A stretch of DNA of 64,000 nucleotides from Geothrix sp. PMB-07 (GTDB lineage Bacteria > Acidobacteriota > Holophagae > Holophagales > Holophagaceae). The stretch's first letter is position 1. Each line of letters begins with the position of its first letter. The notes beneath the pieces were generated by a model that was not told where the DNA came from, made no database searches, and saw only the letters and a program-made list of their open reading frames with translations. The stretch lies in contig NZ_CP132333.1 of NCBI RefSeq assembly GCF_030758935.1, positions 2,356,992-2,420,991 of the forward strand. Reading direction: 5' to 3'. The position numbers were made by a program, and so were the translations under genes. Below are positions 54,468 through 63,328 of this stretch, piece after piece.

Positions 54468-55136
54468 TTGTCGAAGCCGTCGACCATCCCCCGTCGTTTC
54501 CGTCACGCCCTGCTCGGGACTCCCCTTGTCCTCGGCCTTGGGCTGCTCAGCCTGGCCATTGGATGCAGGTCTGATCAGGTGGCCCACTACCGTGTGCCCA
54601 AAGAGGCAGAGTCCTCCCACCCTGATCATCCGGGCCATGCGGAGGAGGCCATGCCCATGCCCGGCAGCATGCCTGCCAGGCAGGAGCCCGCGGCCAACGT
54701 GCCACCGCCCCCAACGCCCAGGGGTTCGCTGAAGTGGTCGCTGCCCAAGGGCTGGAGCGAGCTGCCCGGCGGCGGCATGCGCTTCGCCACCTTCAAGGCT
54801 CCCGTTCAAGGGAAGGTGGAAGCCACGGTGGTGGTGCTGCCTGGCCCCGCGGGAGGGGAACTGGCCAACGTGAACCGCTGGCGCGGCCAGATCGGCCTGC
54901 CTGCCATGGACGAAGCCTCCCTGGCCAAGGCGCGCACCACGGTCAAGTCGAAGGCCGGCGTTGTGAGCGTCTATGACTTCACCAGCGAGGGTCAGACCAG
55001 GAGCCGCATGGTGACGGGCACCATCGCCACACCGGATGGCAACACTTGGTTCCTGAAGCTGAATGGCGATGCCGATCCCGTGGCCAAGGCCAAGCCCGAT
55101 TTCATGACCATCCTGGGGAGCCTCCACCTTGATTAA
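54468..55136 (+). CDS. Lipoprotein upstream of the cytochrome c maturation genes
   Basis: Protein of 222 aa from the TTG at 54468, which has GAGGAG upstream; a GTG at 54447 is the alternative. A lipoprotein signal (basic RRFRH, hydrophobic, LAIGC) is followed by a His/Met/Pro-rich stretch (HPDHPGHAEEAMPMPGSMP), which might bind copper or haem. A globular domain of about 130 residues without a recognised family completes it. It overlaps the ResB gene by eight bases, so it may belong to the cytochrome c assembly system, but no function can be assigned. Confidence 0.75.
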   Translation: MSKPSTIPRRFRHALLGTPLVLGLGLLSLAIGCRSDQVAHYRVPKEAESSHPDHPGHAEEAMPMPGSMPARQEPAANVPPPPTPRGSLKWSLPKGWSELPGGGMRFATFKAPVQGKVEATVVVLPGPAGGELANVNRWRGQIGLPAMDEASLAKARTTVKSKAGVVSVYDFTSEGQTRSRMVTGTIATPDGNTWFLKLNGDADPVAKAKPDFMTILGSLHLD

Positions 55137-56280
55137 GACACTCCTCTCCCGCTTCTGGTCCTTCCTCAAGTCCTTTCAGCTGACCATCGTACTGCTGGGC
55201 CTGCTCATGTGCCTGGTGGTCTTGTGCACCCTGGCCCAGGTGGAGATGGGCACCCAGGGCGCCGTGAACGCCTACATGCGCACCTTCATCGTCTGGAACC
55301 AGCCCCTCCTGCTTCGCCTGCCCTTCCCCGGCGGCGCTCTGGTGGGCCTTCTGCTCACCTTCAATCTCATCGCCAAGACGCTGGACATCAAGCTCACCTG
55401 GCAGAAGTCAGGCATGTGGCTGGTCCACGCGGGGCTGGTGGTGCTCTTCGCGGGCGAATTCGTGGCCGGCATGATGCAGGTGGACACCAACATGTCCATC
55501 GAGGTGGGCCAGACCGTCAACTACGTGCAGAGCTACAAAGAGATGGAACTGGCCGTCATCGATGTCACCGACCCCCTTTGGGATGAAGTGTACTCCGTGC
55601 CGGACTCCCTCCTGTCCAAGGGCGGTGATATCGCCGTTCCTGGCACACCCATCACCCTCAAGGTGAAGCGATTCTTCCGCAATGCCCAGCTCAGCAACCT
55701 TGCACCTGGCGCACCTCCCTCCATGGCCACCATGGGTGTGGGGCCCGGCGTGTCCGTGGTGGAAGCGCCCGTGGTGTCCGTCGACAACGAGATGAACCAG
55801 ACCTCGGCCTTTGTCGAACCCGTGGCCGGTGGCCGCAGCTACGGCATCTGGCTGGCCTCCGTGGCCATTGGTGCCCCCCAGTCCTTCACCCATGAAGGAC
55901 ACACCTACACGCTCACCATGCGCCTGCGCCGCCAGTACCTGCCCTACGCATTCACGCTCAAGCAGTTCCGCCACGACGTCTATCCCGGCACCGACATCCC
56001 CAAGAATTTCTCCAGCCTGGTTCAGGTGGTGAACCCTTCGCAGAAGGAATCCCGCGAGGTGCTCATCTACATGAACCAGCCGCTGCGGTACGAGGGCAAG
56101 ACTTTCTACCAGGCGAGTTTTGGCAAGAACGATACGCTGTCCGTCCTTTCCGTGGTTGAAAATCCCGGCTGGCTTCTCCCCTATGTGTCGTGCGTGCTGG
56201 TCTCTCTGGGCCTGCTCGTGCACTTCGCCATCGTCCTGCGCCGCTCCTTGAAGCGCCGCCAGGACAAGAAGGAGGGCTGA
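55129..56280 (+). CDS. ResB-like cytochrome c biogenesis protein
   Basis: Protein of 383 aa. It begins with a membrane helix cluster (about 15-40, 65-85, 92-110) preceded by LLSRFWSFLKSFQLTIVLLG, the ResB/Ccs1 start, followed by a long periplasmic domain and a final helix near 350-372. The His in WLVHAGLVVLF is in a family position. In system II it works with CcsA to deliver haem to apocytochromes. The start is TTG at 55129, inside the previous gene. Confidence 0.88.
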   Translation: MIKTLLSRFWSFLKSFQLTIVLLGLLMCLVVLCTLAQVEMGTQGAVNAYMRTFIVWNQPLLLRLPFPGGALVGLLLTFNLIAKTLDIKLTWQKSGMWLVHAGLVVLFAGEFVAGMMQVDTNMSIEVGQTVNYVQSYKEMELAVIDVTDPLWDEVYSVPDSLLSKGGDIAVPGTPITLKVKRFFRNAQLSNLAPGAPPSMATMGVGPGVSVVEAPVVSVDNEMNQTSAFVEPVAGGRSYGIWLASVAIGAPQSFTHEGHTYTLTMRLRRQYLPYAFTLKQFRHDVYPGTDIPKNFSSLVQVVNPSQKESREVLIYMNQPLRYEGKTFYQASFGKNDTLSVLSVVENPGWLLPYVSCVLVSLGLLVHFAIVLRRSLKRRQDKKEG

Positions 56281-56282
56281 TC

Positions 56283-58055
56283 ATGACCTTCGTGCAGAAA
56301 TACCTCGCCTGGGGCGCGGGTGCGCTGGCGCTCGTCATCGCCCTCATCTTCGCCCTGCCTGCGGGCAAGGCCCGCGGCTTCGATGTCAGCGGCTTCGGCA
56401 CCCTGCCCATCCTGGAAGGCGGCCGCGTCAAGCCGCTCGATTCACTGGCCCGCAATTCCCTGCTGGTGATCCACAGCCGCCAGGGCTTCCGGCATGACAA
56501 CCGCATGGTGGGCCCCGATGAGTGGATTCTCGACGTGCTGTTCCGGCCCCAGGTGGCCGATCAGCAGGCCATCTTCGTCATCGACGATCCCGATGTCATC
56601 GGCCTCATCGGCGCCAAGCAGACCAAGAACCGCAACTACTTCAGCTTCGCGGATCTCTCCTCCCACCTGGAGGAAATCCAGAAGCAGGCCTCCAACGCCC
56701 AGCCCATCGCGGCCCAGAAGCGCACCCGTTTCCAAAGCGCCATCGTCAACCTGTTCGACCGCGTCTACCTCTACTACAAGCTGCGGAACACGCTGCAGCT
56801 GGCGGGCTCCCCTGGCCTTGGATGGGAACTGCAGTCGCTGGGCTCGCCCGATGCCACCCTGCGCCATCAGGACCTCATGCAGCTGGCCCAGTTCCGCATG
56901 CTGCCACCCCCTGCTGGCGCTGGTCCCGAAGGCTGGCAGAACGTGGGCCAGGCCCTCAGCGCCAGCCAGGCGGGCGCTCCGTTGCACCCTGGCCTGATCC
57001 CCCTGGCCAAACTCAATGCCGCCTATGTGGCCAATGACACGGCCACCTTCAACCAGACCCTCAACGACATGAACGCCGTGGTATCCCAGCTGACACCCGG
57101 CGCTCTGGCCCATGCCTCCAACGAAGTCGTCTTCAACCGTGCCCAGCCCTTCTTCGTGGGCCTGTCCATCTACTTCGTGGCCTTCCTCACGCTCTGCATT
57201 TCCTGGATCTACAAGCCCGAGCTTCTGCGGCCCACGGCTTACGCCCTGCTCTTCTCCGGCGCCATCGTCCACACCCTGGGTCTGGCCGCCCGCATCATCC
57301 TCCAGGGGCGCCCACCAGTCACCAACCTCTACTCCTCCGCCATCTTCGTGGGCTGGGGTGCGGTGATCCTGGGCCTCATCATCGAGCGGATGTACCGCAA
57401 AGGCTTCGGCACCGCCGTGGCCTCCGCCGCGGGTTTCGCCTCCCTCATCGTGGCCCAGAACCTGGGCACCGAAGGCGACACCATGGAGATGATGCGCGCC
57501 GTGCTGGATTCCAATTTCTGGCTGGCCACCCACGTGGTGACCATCACCATTGGCTATGCCGGCACCTTCCTCGCTGGCACCCTCGCCATCGCCTACGCCC
57601 TGCGCAAGCACATCGCTGCCAAGCCCGACGTCGAGGCGGACAAGGCCCTGGTCGACATGGCCTACGGCATCATCTGCTTCTCCCTCTTCTTCAGCTTCGT
57701 GGGCACCGTGCTGGGCGGCATCTGGGCCGATCAGTCCTGGGGCCGCTTCTGGGGCTGGGATCCCAAGGAGAACGGCGCCCTGCTCATCGTGCTGTGGAAC
57801 GCCATCATCCTCCACGCCCGCCTGGGCGGCTATGTGCGCGATCGTGGCCTCATGGTGATGGCCATCTTCGGCAACATCATCACCGCCCTATCCTGGTTCG
57901 GGGTGAACATGCTGGGCGTCGGCTTGCACTCCTACGGCTTCATGGACAAGGCCTTCATGGCCCTTACCGTGTTCTGCGTCAGCCAGCTGCTCCTCATGGT
58001 CATCTGCTATGCCCCTCCGCGCTTCTGGACGCAACCGCCGCCTTCCAAGGCGTAG
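56283..58055 (+). CDS. ccsA: CcsA/ResC-like haem-handling protein with N-terminal extension
   Basis: Protein of 590 aa. A signal-like helix (about 12-30) and an extracytoplasmic region of about 260 residues precede about eight membrane helices. The conserved tryptophan-rich (WWD) haem motif is SWGRFWGWDPKENGALLIVL, and haem-ligating His lie in IVHTLGL, THVVTI and LHSYGF. It belongs to the haem exporter/attachment half of system II cytochrome c maturation, coupled with ResB (TGATCATG junction). The N-terminal extension matches the large CcsA proteins of some phyla. Followed by a terminator. Confidence 0.93.
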   Translation: MTFVQKYLAWGAGALALVIALIFALPAGKARGFDVSGFGTLPILEGGRVKPLDSLARNSLLVIHSRQGFRHDNRMVGPDEWILDVLFRPQVADQQAIFVIDDPDVIGLIGAKQTKNRNYFSFADLSSHLEEIQKQASNAQPIAAQKRTRFQSAIVNLFDRVYLYYKLRNTLQLAGSPGLGWELQSLGSPDATLRHQDLMQLAQFRMLPPPAGAGPEGWQNVGQALSASQAGAPLHPGLIPLAKLNAAYVANDTATFNQTLNDMNAVVSQLTPGALAHASNEVVFNRAQPFFVGLSIYFVAFLTLCISWIYKPELLRPTAYALLFSGAIVHTLGLAARIILQGRPPVTNLYSSAIFVGWGAVILGLIIERMYRKGFGTAVASAAGFASLIVAQNLGTEGDTMEMMRAVLDSNFWLATHVVTITIGYAGTFLAGTLAIAYALRKHIAAKPDVEADKALVDMAYGIICFSLFFSFVGTVLGGIWADQSWGRFWGWDPKENGALLIVLWNAIILHARLGGYVRDRGLMVMAIFGNIITALSWFGVNMLGVGLHSYGFMDKAFMALTVFCVSQLLLMVICYAPPRFWTQPPPSKA

Positions 58056-58073
58056 CCTTTCTTTGCGCAAAGA

Positions 58074-58100
58074 ACGGCCCCCGGATCCGGGGACCGTTTT
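58074..58100 (+). terminator. Rho-independent terminator after ccsA
   Basis: A ten-position stem (acggcccccg / cggggaccgt) with loop gatc and one mismatch is followed directly by TTTT. It ends the lipoprotein-ResB-CcsA unit and faces the convergent secreted-protein gene. Confidence 0.85.
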
Positions 58101-58119
58101 CATGTCATGAAGGAACGCG

Positions 58120-58632
58120 TCACTTCACCTTGCGCGTGTCCGCTTCCAGATAGATCTTGAAGGCCTCCGGCGTCTGGGGCGGCGCGATTTCGAAGCGCAC
58201 CGTCACCACGGATGCCGACTTCGAAACGTAGCTCAGGCGAAACCTCGGACCGGGAGCCGCTTCACTGGTGAACGTCACACCCGTGGGCCCCGAAGTTACC
58301 AGGTAGTGGATGACATGATCCTCGTTGTCCACGTACAGGGCCTTCAGCTGGCCGCCTTCGGAGAATACCGTCATGAGATCTTCATGATGCGAGGCGGGGC
58401 GGCCGTTCGTGGCCGCGGTGTCAGCGTAGCTTCGGCGGGTGCAGACACGGCCCTCCAGGTCGAACCGGAAGATGGCGGCGCCCGAAGATGGGCCAGTGAG
58501 GCCGGCGCTCTCCCCCTTCCACTCGCCTTCCAGAAAGCGCAAACCAGCGAAGGTGTCGGTAGTGGGACGTGGCGCTGGAACCTGGGCGCCCAGCATCCCA
58601 AGAACGGTCAGAGTCAGGACGACCCGCCGCAT
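58120..58632 (-). CDS. Secreted protein of unknown function (lipocalin-like/DUF1579-like)
   Basis: Protein of 170 aa with a short signal peptide (about 1-18, LGMLGA). The mature part starts near LRFLEGEWKGES, a motif found in small secreted beta-barrel proteins of the DUF1579/lipocalin-like kind, and continues with alternating beta strands. It lies just downstream of murD on the same strand (nine-base gap), so it may be transcribed with it. The function is unknown. Confidence 0.75.
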   Translation of the reverse strand: MRRVVLTLTVLGMLGAQVPAPRPTTDTFAGLRFLEGEWKGESAGLTGPSSGAAIFRFDLEGRVCTRRSYADTAATNGRPASHHEDLMTVFSEGGQLKALYVDNEDHVIHYLVTSGPTGVTFTSEAAPGPRFRLSYVSKSASVVTVRFEIAPPQTPEAFKIYLEADTRKVK

Positions 58633-58641
58633 GGCGACTCC

Positions 58642-59982
58642 TCAGGCCAGCGTCGAGGGCTGGCACCACGTTTTGGCCAGCATCTCAAACCGGTCTCCGC
58701 GCTGTTCAAAATTATCGAACTGATCAAAGCTGGCACAGGCTGGACTGAGCAGCACCTGGTCACCGGGCTGCGCCGAGCTGAAGGCGGCGCGAACCGCGTC
58801 ATCAAAGCCGGGCACCACCTCATGAGGCAGATCCGCCAGGTCCCTTTTGAGTTGAGGAATGGCCTCTCCCAGGAAAATCAGGCGACGCAGTTTGCCGACA
58901 AGGGCCTCGCGCAGGGGTTGGTAACTGGCTCCCTTGTCGGTGCCACCCAGCAGCAGCACCAGGGGCCCTGGAAGGGCACGGATGGCCGTCAGCGTGGCAT
59001 CCACGTTGGTGCCTTTGGAATCGTTGTAGGCCTTCACGCCGTCCTTCTCGCCGCAAAAGGCGATGCGATGGGCGAGGCCCGGATAGCTCTTCAATCCCTC
59101 ACGCAGACTTGCGTGCGATGCGCCCATGTGGCTCGCCAACAGGCATGCGACCAGGGCGTTTTCCACGTTGTGATCGCCGGGAATGAGCAGCTCCGTCCTG
59201 GAAATCAGCGGCTCGCCATGCAGGTGGAGGAGGCCCGAAGCATCGCACCACGCCTCGCATTCCGACCAGCCGAAACGAGCTGTCCTCGCGGATCCCGGGG
59301 CATCTTCCCACCATTCCGGATGCGCCGCTGGAACCACCCGGAGGTCCGCGGCGTCCTGCCCTTCGAAGATGCGCAACTTGGTTTGGCGATACACCTCCAT
59401 GGTGCCGTGGCGGGCGAGGTGATCCGGCGTGAGGTTGAGAAAGGCTGCGCCTTCCGCGTGAAAGGCTCGCGTGGATTCCAGCTGGTAGCTGCTCAGCTCC
59501 ACCACGAACACCGTGGCTGGCGCGGCCGCTTCCACCGCCTCGATCATCGGCGTGCCCAGGTTGCCGCACGCGACAGACGGGATGCCCGAGGCATTGAGCA
59601 GGTGTGCCACCAGATCCGTGGTGGTGCTCTTCCCATTGGTACCCGTCACGGCGAGCACGCGGCTGCCGTCAGCACGTTCCCGCAGCACCCGATGGGCCAG
59701 TTCCACTTCGCCAATCACGGGAATGCCTTGCTCGATGGCTGCAGCCACGAAAGGCACCCGGCGGGAAATGCCAGGGCTGAGGATCATCTCCTCGCAGTCT
59801 TCCAATAGTACGAAGGGATGATCTCCCCATACACCTGGGATGCCTGCGAGGGTCAGTTCAGCCTCCAGGACAGGCCCGGGATCCGGGCGCTTATCCGTGA
59901 TCAGCACCGCCTGTCCACGCTTCGCCAGATGGCGCGCCGCCGCCAATCCAGACCGTCCCGCTCCCATGACCACGGTGCGCAT
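58642..59982 (-). CDS. murD: UDP-N-acetylmuramoyl-L-alanine--D-glutamate ligase
   Basis: Protein of 446 aa, cytoplasmic. N-terminal UDP-binding motif GAGRSGLAAARHLAKRG, ATP loop TGTNGKSTTTDLV, ELSSYQLE and HRIAFCGEKDGVKAYNDSKG then TNVDATLTAI are MurD-specific. It adds D-Glu to UDP-MurNAc-L-Ala. The ATG at 59982 has AGGAGG. It lies on the strand of mraY and murF but is separated from them by the opposite-strand EAL gene. Confidence 0.96.
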   Translation of the reverse strand: MRTVVMGAGRSGLAAARHLAKRGQAVLITDKRPDPGPVLEAELTLAGIPGVWGDHPFVLLEDCEEMILSPGISRRVPFVAAAIEQGIPVIGEVELAHRVLRERADGSRVLAVTGTNGKSTTTDLVAHLLNASGIPSVACGNLGTPMIEAVEAAAPATVFVVELSSYQLESTRAFHAEGAAFLNLTPDHLARHGTMEVYRQTKLRIFEGQDAADLRVVPAAHPEWWEDAPGSARTARFGWSECEAWCDASGLLHLHGEPLISRTELLIPGDHNVENALVACLLASHMGASHASLREGLKSYPGLAHRIAFCGEKDGVKAYNDSKGTNVDATLTAIRALPGPLVLLLGGTDKGASYQPLREALVGKLRRLIFLGEAIPQLKRDLADLPHEVVPGFDDAVRAAFSSAQPGDQVLLSPACASFDQFDNFEQRGDRFEMLAKTWCQPSTLA

Positions 59983-60116
59983 GCCGCCTCCTCCTTTCAG
60001 ACTAGAAGCCTGTAGATGGATGTGAAAGCCCCACCTGCGTGCAGATGCGACAGGCATTTCCCTCAGCGCCCACGCTACAATGACAGCGTGCCCCATGGAT
60101 TGAGTGCGGAGTGAAC

Positions 60117-60884
60117 ATGCCCAAGGGCATTCTGGAAAGCATGTTGAGTGGCGAAGGCATCATCGTGCCGCACGTGCAGCCCATGTACCGGCTCAGCGAC
60201 AACCGACTCATGGCCCGCGAGTACCTCGCCCGGCACATCGATGCCGATGGCCGTGCTCATGCGGTAGGCCCGCTGCTGCAGGATCCGGCGCTCAGTCCCA
60301 CGGACCGGCTCCTTCTGGATTTGAAATTCCTAGAATCCACCTTTCAAACCCTGACGCGCACCGGCGACGCCAGCTACCTGCACTTCGTGAATCTAGAACC
60401 GGTGAGCCTCGAAGCACCGGGCTTCTGGGAGAGCCTGCCCCGTTGGCTGGAAGCCCTGCCCTTCGCAGCTGAGCGAGTGGTCATGGAATTCACGGAATCG
60501 CAAGGCGTCCACGATCTTGAGGCGCTGCAGGGCTACGCGAACCGTCTGCGAGATCTGGGCCTTCAGGTGGCGGTGGATGATCTAGGCGCGGGCGTGGCCA
60601 GCCTCACGCACATGGCGCGGCTCGCTCCGGATTTCATCAAGGCCGACCGCAGCCTGGTGGAACAGGTGCACCGCCGCCCCTATCAGGCCGCACTTCTGAA
60701 CGCCCTCTCGCACTTCGCCGAGCGAATGTGCATCGGCTTCATCGCCGAAGGCATCGAAACCCTGGAAGAACTCCAAGCCATTCTCGACGCGGACGTGCCC
60801 TGGGGTCAGGGCTACGTCCTGGGTCAGCCCTGGCCCACGCAGCCCCGGCCTCTCGTGGGTTCTATCGCAGCTTCAGAGAGCTGA
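60117..60884 (+). CDS. Degenerate EAL-domain protein
   Basis: Protein of 255 aa consisting of one EAL-type domain. The signature EAL is EYL (35-37) in REYLARH; N92, E124 and D154-D155 (VAVDDLGAGVASL) and K175 of the metal/c-di-GMP site can be aligned, and EGIETLEEL is kept. Loss of the EAL triplet and DDFG changed to DDLG make activity uncertain; it may be a c-di-GMP binding or protein-interaction domain. The ATG at 60117 has GGAG. Its 3' end overlaps the convergent mraY by 23 bases. Confidence 0.85.
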   Translation: MPKGILESMLSGEGIIVPHVQPMYRLSDNRLMAREYLARHIDADGRAHAVGPLLQDPALSPTDRLLLDLKFLESTFQTLTRTGDASYLHFVNLEPVSLEAPGFWESLPRWLEALPFAAERVVMEFTESQGVHDLEALQGYANRLRDLGLQVAVDDLGAGVASLTHMARLAPDFIKADRSLVEQVHRRPYQAALLNALSHFAERMCIGFIAEGIETLEELQAILDADVPWGQGYVLGQPWPTQPRPLVGSIAASES

Positions 60885-61950
60885 GCGCCAGGATGGAGCA
60901 CACGATGGCCGTGATCCACATGCGGATGACGACCTTGGTTTCCTGCAGGCCGCCCAGCTCCAGGTGATGGTGGAAGGGGGCCATGCGGAAGATGCGCTTG
61001 CCGCCGCGCAGCTTGAAGCTGCCCACCTGCAAAATGACGCTCACGGCCTCCAGCACGAAGAGCCCCCCCGCGATGACCAGCAGCAGCTCCTGCTTGATCA
61101 CCACCGCCACCGTACCCAGCGCGCCACCCAGGGCCAGTGAACCCGTGTCGCCCATGAACACTTCCGCCGGATGGGCGTTGTACCACAGGAAGCCCAGGCA
61201 GGCCCCGGCCATGGCCCCCATGAACACGGACAGTTCGGCACCGCCAGGCACATGCGGCACCACCAGGTATGCCGCAATTTTCGCGTGGCCCACGATGTAG
61301 GCCAGGATGGCGAAGGTGAGCGACACGATGAGCGTGCCGCCAATGGCAAGGCCATCCAGGCCATCCGTGAGATTCACGGCATTGCTGGTGCCCACCATCA
61401 CCAGCCAGATCCAGGGGATGAGGAAGATGCCCACGTTGGGCCGGAAGTTCTTGAAAAAGGGCACCGAGAGCTGGCTCGTGGCCGAACCCCGGAGACCGAA
61501 ATGCAGGATGAGCCAGGCCACCAGCAGCGAGATGCCCGTGAGCAGCGCCATCTTCTGCCAGCTGGTGAGGCCCAGGTTCTGCTTCTTGAGCAGCTTCTGC
61601 GCATCGTCAAAGGCGCCGACCGTGCCGAATCCCACCAGCGCCAAGAGCGCCACCCAAATGGCGCCACTCTTCAGATCACACCACAGCAGCGTCGAAACCG
61701 TGATCACCAGCAGCACCAGGATGCCGCCCATGGTGGGCGTGCCCGCCTTCTTCTGGTGGTTCTCCGGGCCCACGTCCCGGATGTGCTGGCCCATTTTCAG
61801 GGCCGTCAGGGTGCGGATCACCCAGGGTCCCAGCAGCAGGCTGAGCACCATGGCCGTGGCCGCGGCCATGGCCGTGCGGAAGGTCACGTAGCGGAAGACG
61901 GAAAAGCCCGGGACGAGGTCGCGGTAGGGAAAGAGAAGCCAAGGCAGCAT
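60862..61950 (-). CDS. mraY: Phospho-N-acetylmuramoyl-pentapeptide transferase
   Basis: Protein of 362 aa with ten transmembrane helices; transfers phospho-MurNAc-pentapeptide to undecaprenyl phosphate (lipid I). Catalytic motifs DDAQKLLKKQ, NAVNLTDGLDGLAIG and the C-terminal APFHHHLELGG are intact. It follows murF after 28 bases, and its 3' end overlaps the EAL gene. Confidence 0.96.
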   Translation of the reverse strand: MLPWLLFPYRDLVPGFSVFRYVTFRTAMAAATAMVLSLLLGPWVIRTLTALKMGQHIRDVGPENHQKKAGTPTMGGILVLLVITVSTLLWCDLKSGAIWVALLALVGFGTVGAFDDAQKLLKKQNLGLTSWQKMALLTGISLLVAWLILHFGLRGSATSQLSVPFFKNFRPNVGIFLIPWIWLVMVGTSNAVNLTDGLDGLAIGGTLIVSLTFAILAYIVGHAKIAAYLVVPHVPGGAELSVFMGAMAGACLGFLWYNAHPAEVFMGDTGSLALGGALGTVAVVIKQELLLVIAGGLFVLEAVSVILQVGSFKLRGGKRIFRMAPFHHHLELGGLQETKVVIRMWITAIVCSILALSSLKLR

Positions 61951-61978
61951 GAGTCGTCCAGGTGCGGTGTGCGGTGAG

Positions 61979-63328
61979 TCAGCGGGCGAGAAGCCATTCC
62001 ACGGCGCGTTCGGCGCGCCAGAATCGGCTTCCCTTCACCAGGATACGGGCTCCGGGCGGAATTGCGGAGAGCCCAGCTGCATCGTCGCGCAGGGACTCGA
62101 AATCCGGAAAGGCCTGGGCCCGCTGGCCGAAGCCCTCCGCCAGCTCTTCAGCGAATTCTCCATAGACCCAGAGCCTCGATAAGCCGAGGACCTTGAGGGC
62201 CGCACCTGTCTCCCGGTGGAGGCGCGCGGCTTCGCTCCCCAGTTCCCGCATGGAGCCCAGCACGGCCACCGCCTCGCCGCCGGGCAGCTGCAGCAGGGCC
62301 CGGGCGCAGGCCAGAATCGAATCCACGCTGGCGTTGTAGGTTTCATCCAGGAGGCAGCCGCCCTTGGAAAGGTTGTGGAGGCGGCCTCGGCCCGGCTCTG
62401 GCGTCACGGTGCCCAGGCCCCGTGCCACCCGCTCTGCGTCAAAGCCCAACGCGATGGCCAGGGCAGCAGCCAGGGCCGCGTTGCGAATCTGATGTTCCCC
62501 GGGGAGCTGGAGGCGGATGGGCAGCGGGCCCGAAGGGGTTCGCAGGTGGAAGGCCCCGCCTGCCGCTCCCAGGGATTCGACCGCCTCCCAGCCAAAGGCC
62601 TGGCCCTCTCCCACGGGAAGGGCTCGCGCATGCTGGGCCCAGGGCTGTTCGGCGATCCAGCGGCACCAGGCATCCGTGGCCAGGTGGGCCCAGAGGCCAC
62701 CCCGATTCAGGCCCGCCACCAGCTCACCCTTGGCCGCGGCGACACCCTCCTGCCCGTTGGCGAAGTTCTCGATGTGCGCCGTGCCCACCAAGGTGATCAA
62801 GCCCGCATCCAGCGGCGCGATTTCCGTGAGCCGTCGAATCTCCCCTGGCGTGCTCATGCCCATTTCCAGCACCGCGGCGCCAAGGCCCTCGGGCAGGGTG
62901 GCCAGGGCCTCGGGCAGGCCCAGCGTGTTGTTGCGGTTGCCCGGTGTTTGCCAGCCGCCCACGGCCGCGGCCAGCAACTCCTTGGTGCTGGTCTTCCCGA
63001 CACTCCCCGTGACGCCGAACACCACCTTGGGCCGCACCGCCTCCAGGCGCGCCTGGCCCCAATGCTGCAGCGCGACCAGCGTGTCCGGCACCACCAGCTG
63101 CGGACATTCCAACGGCAGGGGATGGTCCACCAGCAGCGCGGCGGCGCCCTTCTCCACGGCCTGGGCGGCGAACTCATGGCCATCCCGCTCGGCCCGGAGG
63201 GCCACGAAACAGGCACCGGGAACGAGGGTCCGCGTGTCCAGCGAGAGCGCGCTGGGCATCACGGAACCCTCACCCAGGATCTCCCCCCCCAGATGGGAGG
63301 CGATCTGGAACAGAGACCACTGGCTCAT
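61979..63328 (-). CDS. murF: UDP-N-acetylmuramoyl-tripeptide--D-alanyl-D-alanine ligase
   Basis: Protein of 449 aa. It has the N-terminal MurF uridine-binding domain (SLDTRTLVPGACFVALRAER then DGHEF), ATP loop VTGSVGKTSTKELL, NRNNTLGLPEAL, and DETYNASVDSILA near the C-terminal domain. It adds D-Ala-D-Ala in peptidoglycan precursor synthesis. The ATG at 63328 overlaps the tsaC stop (ATGA), so the two genes are translationally coupled. Confidence 0.95.
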   Translation of the reverse strand: MSQWSLFQIASHLGGEILGEGSVMPSALSLDTRTLVPGACFVALRAERDGHEFAAQAVEKGAAALLVDHPLPLECPQLVVPDTLVALQHWGQARLEAVRPKVVFGVTGSVGKTSTKELLAAAVGGWQTPGNRNNTLGLPEALATLPEGLGAAVLEMGMSTPGEIRRLTEIAPLDAGLITLVGTAHIENFANGQEGVAAAKGELVAGLNRGGLWAHLATDAWCRWIAEQPWAQHARALPVGEGQAFGWEAVESLGAAGGAFHLRTPSGPLPIRLQLPGEHQIRNAALAAALAIALGFDAERVARGLGTVTPEPGRGRLHNLSKGGCLLDETYNASVDSILACARALLQLPGGEAVAVLGSMRELGSEAARLHRETGAALKVLGLSRLWVYGEFAEELAEGFGQRAQAFPDFESLRDDAAGLSAIPPGARILVKGSRFWRAERAVEWLLAR

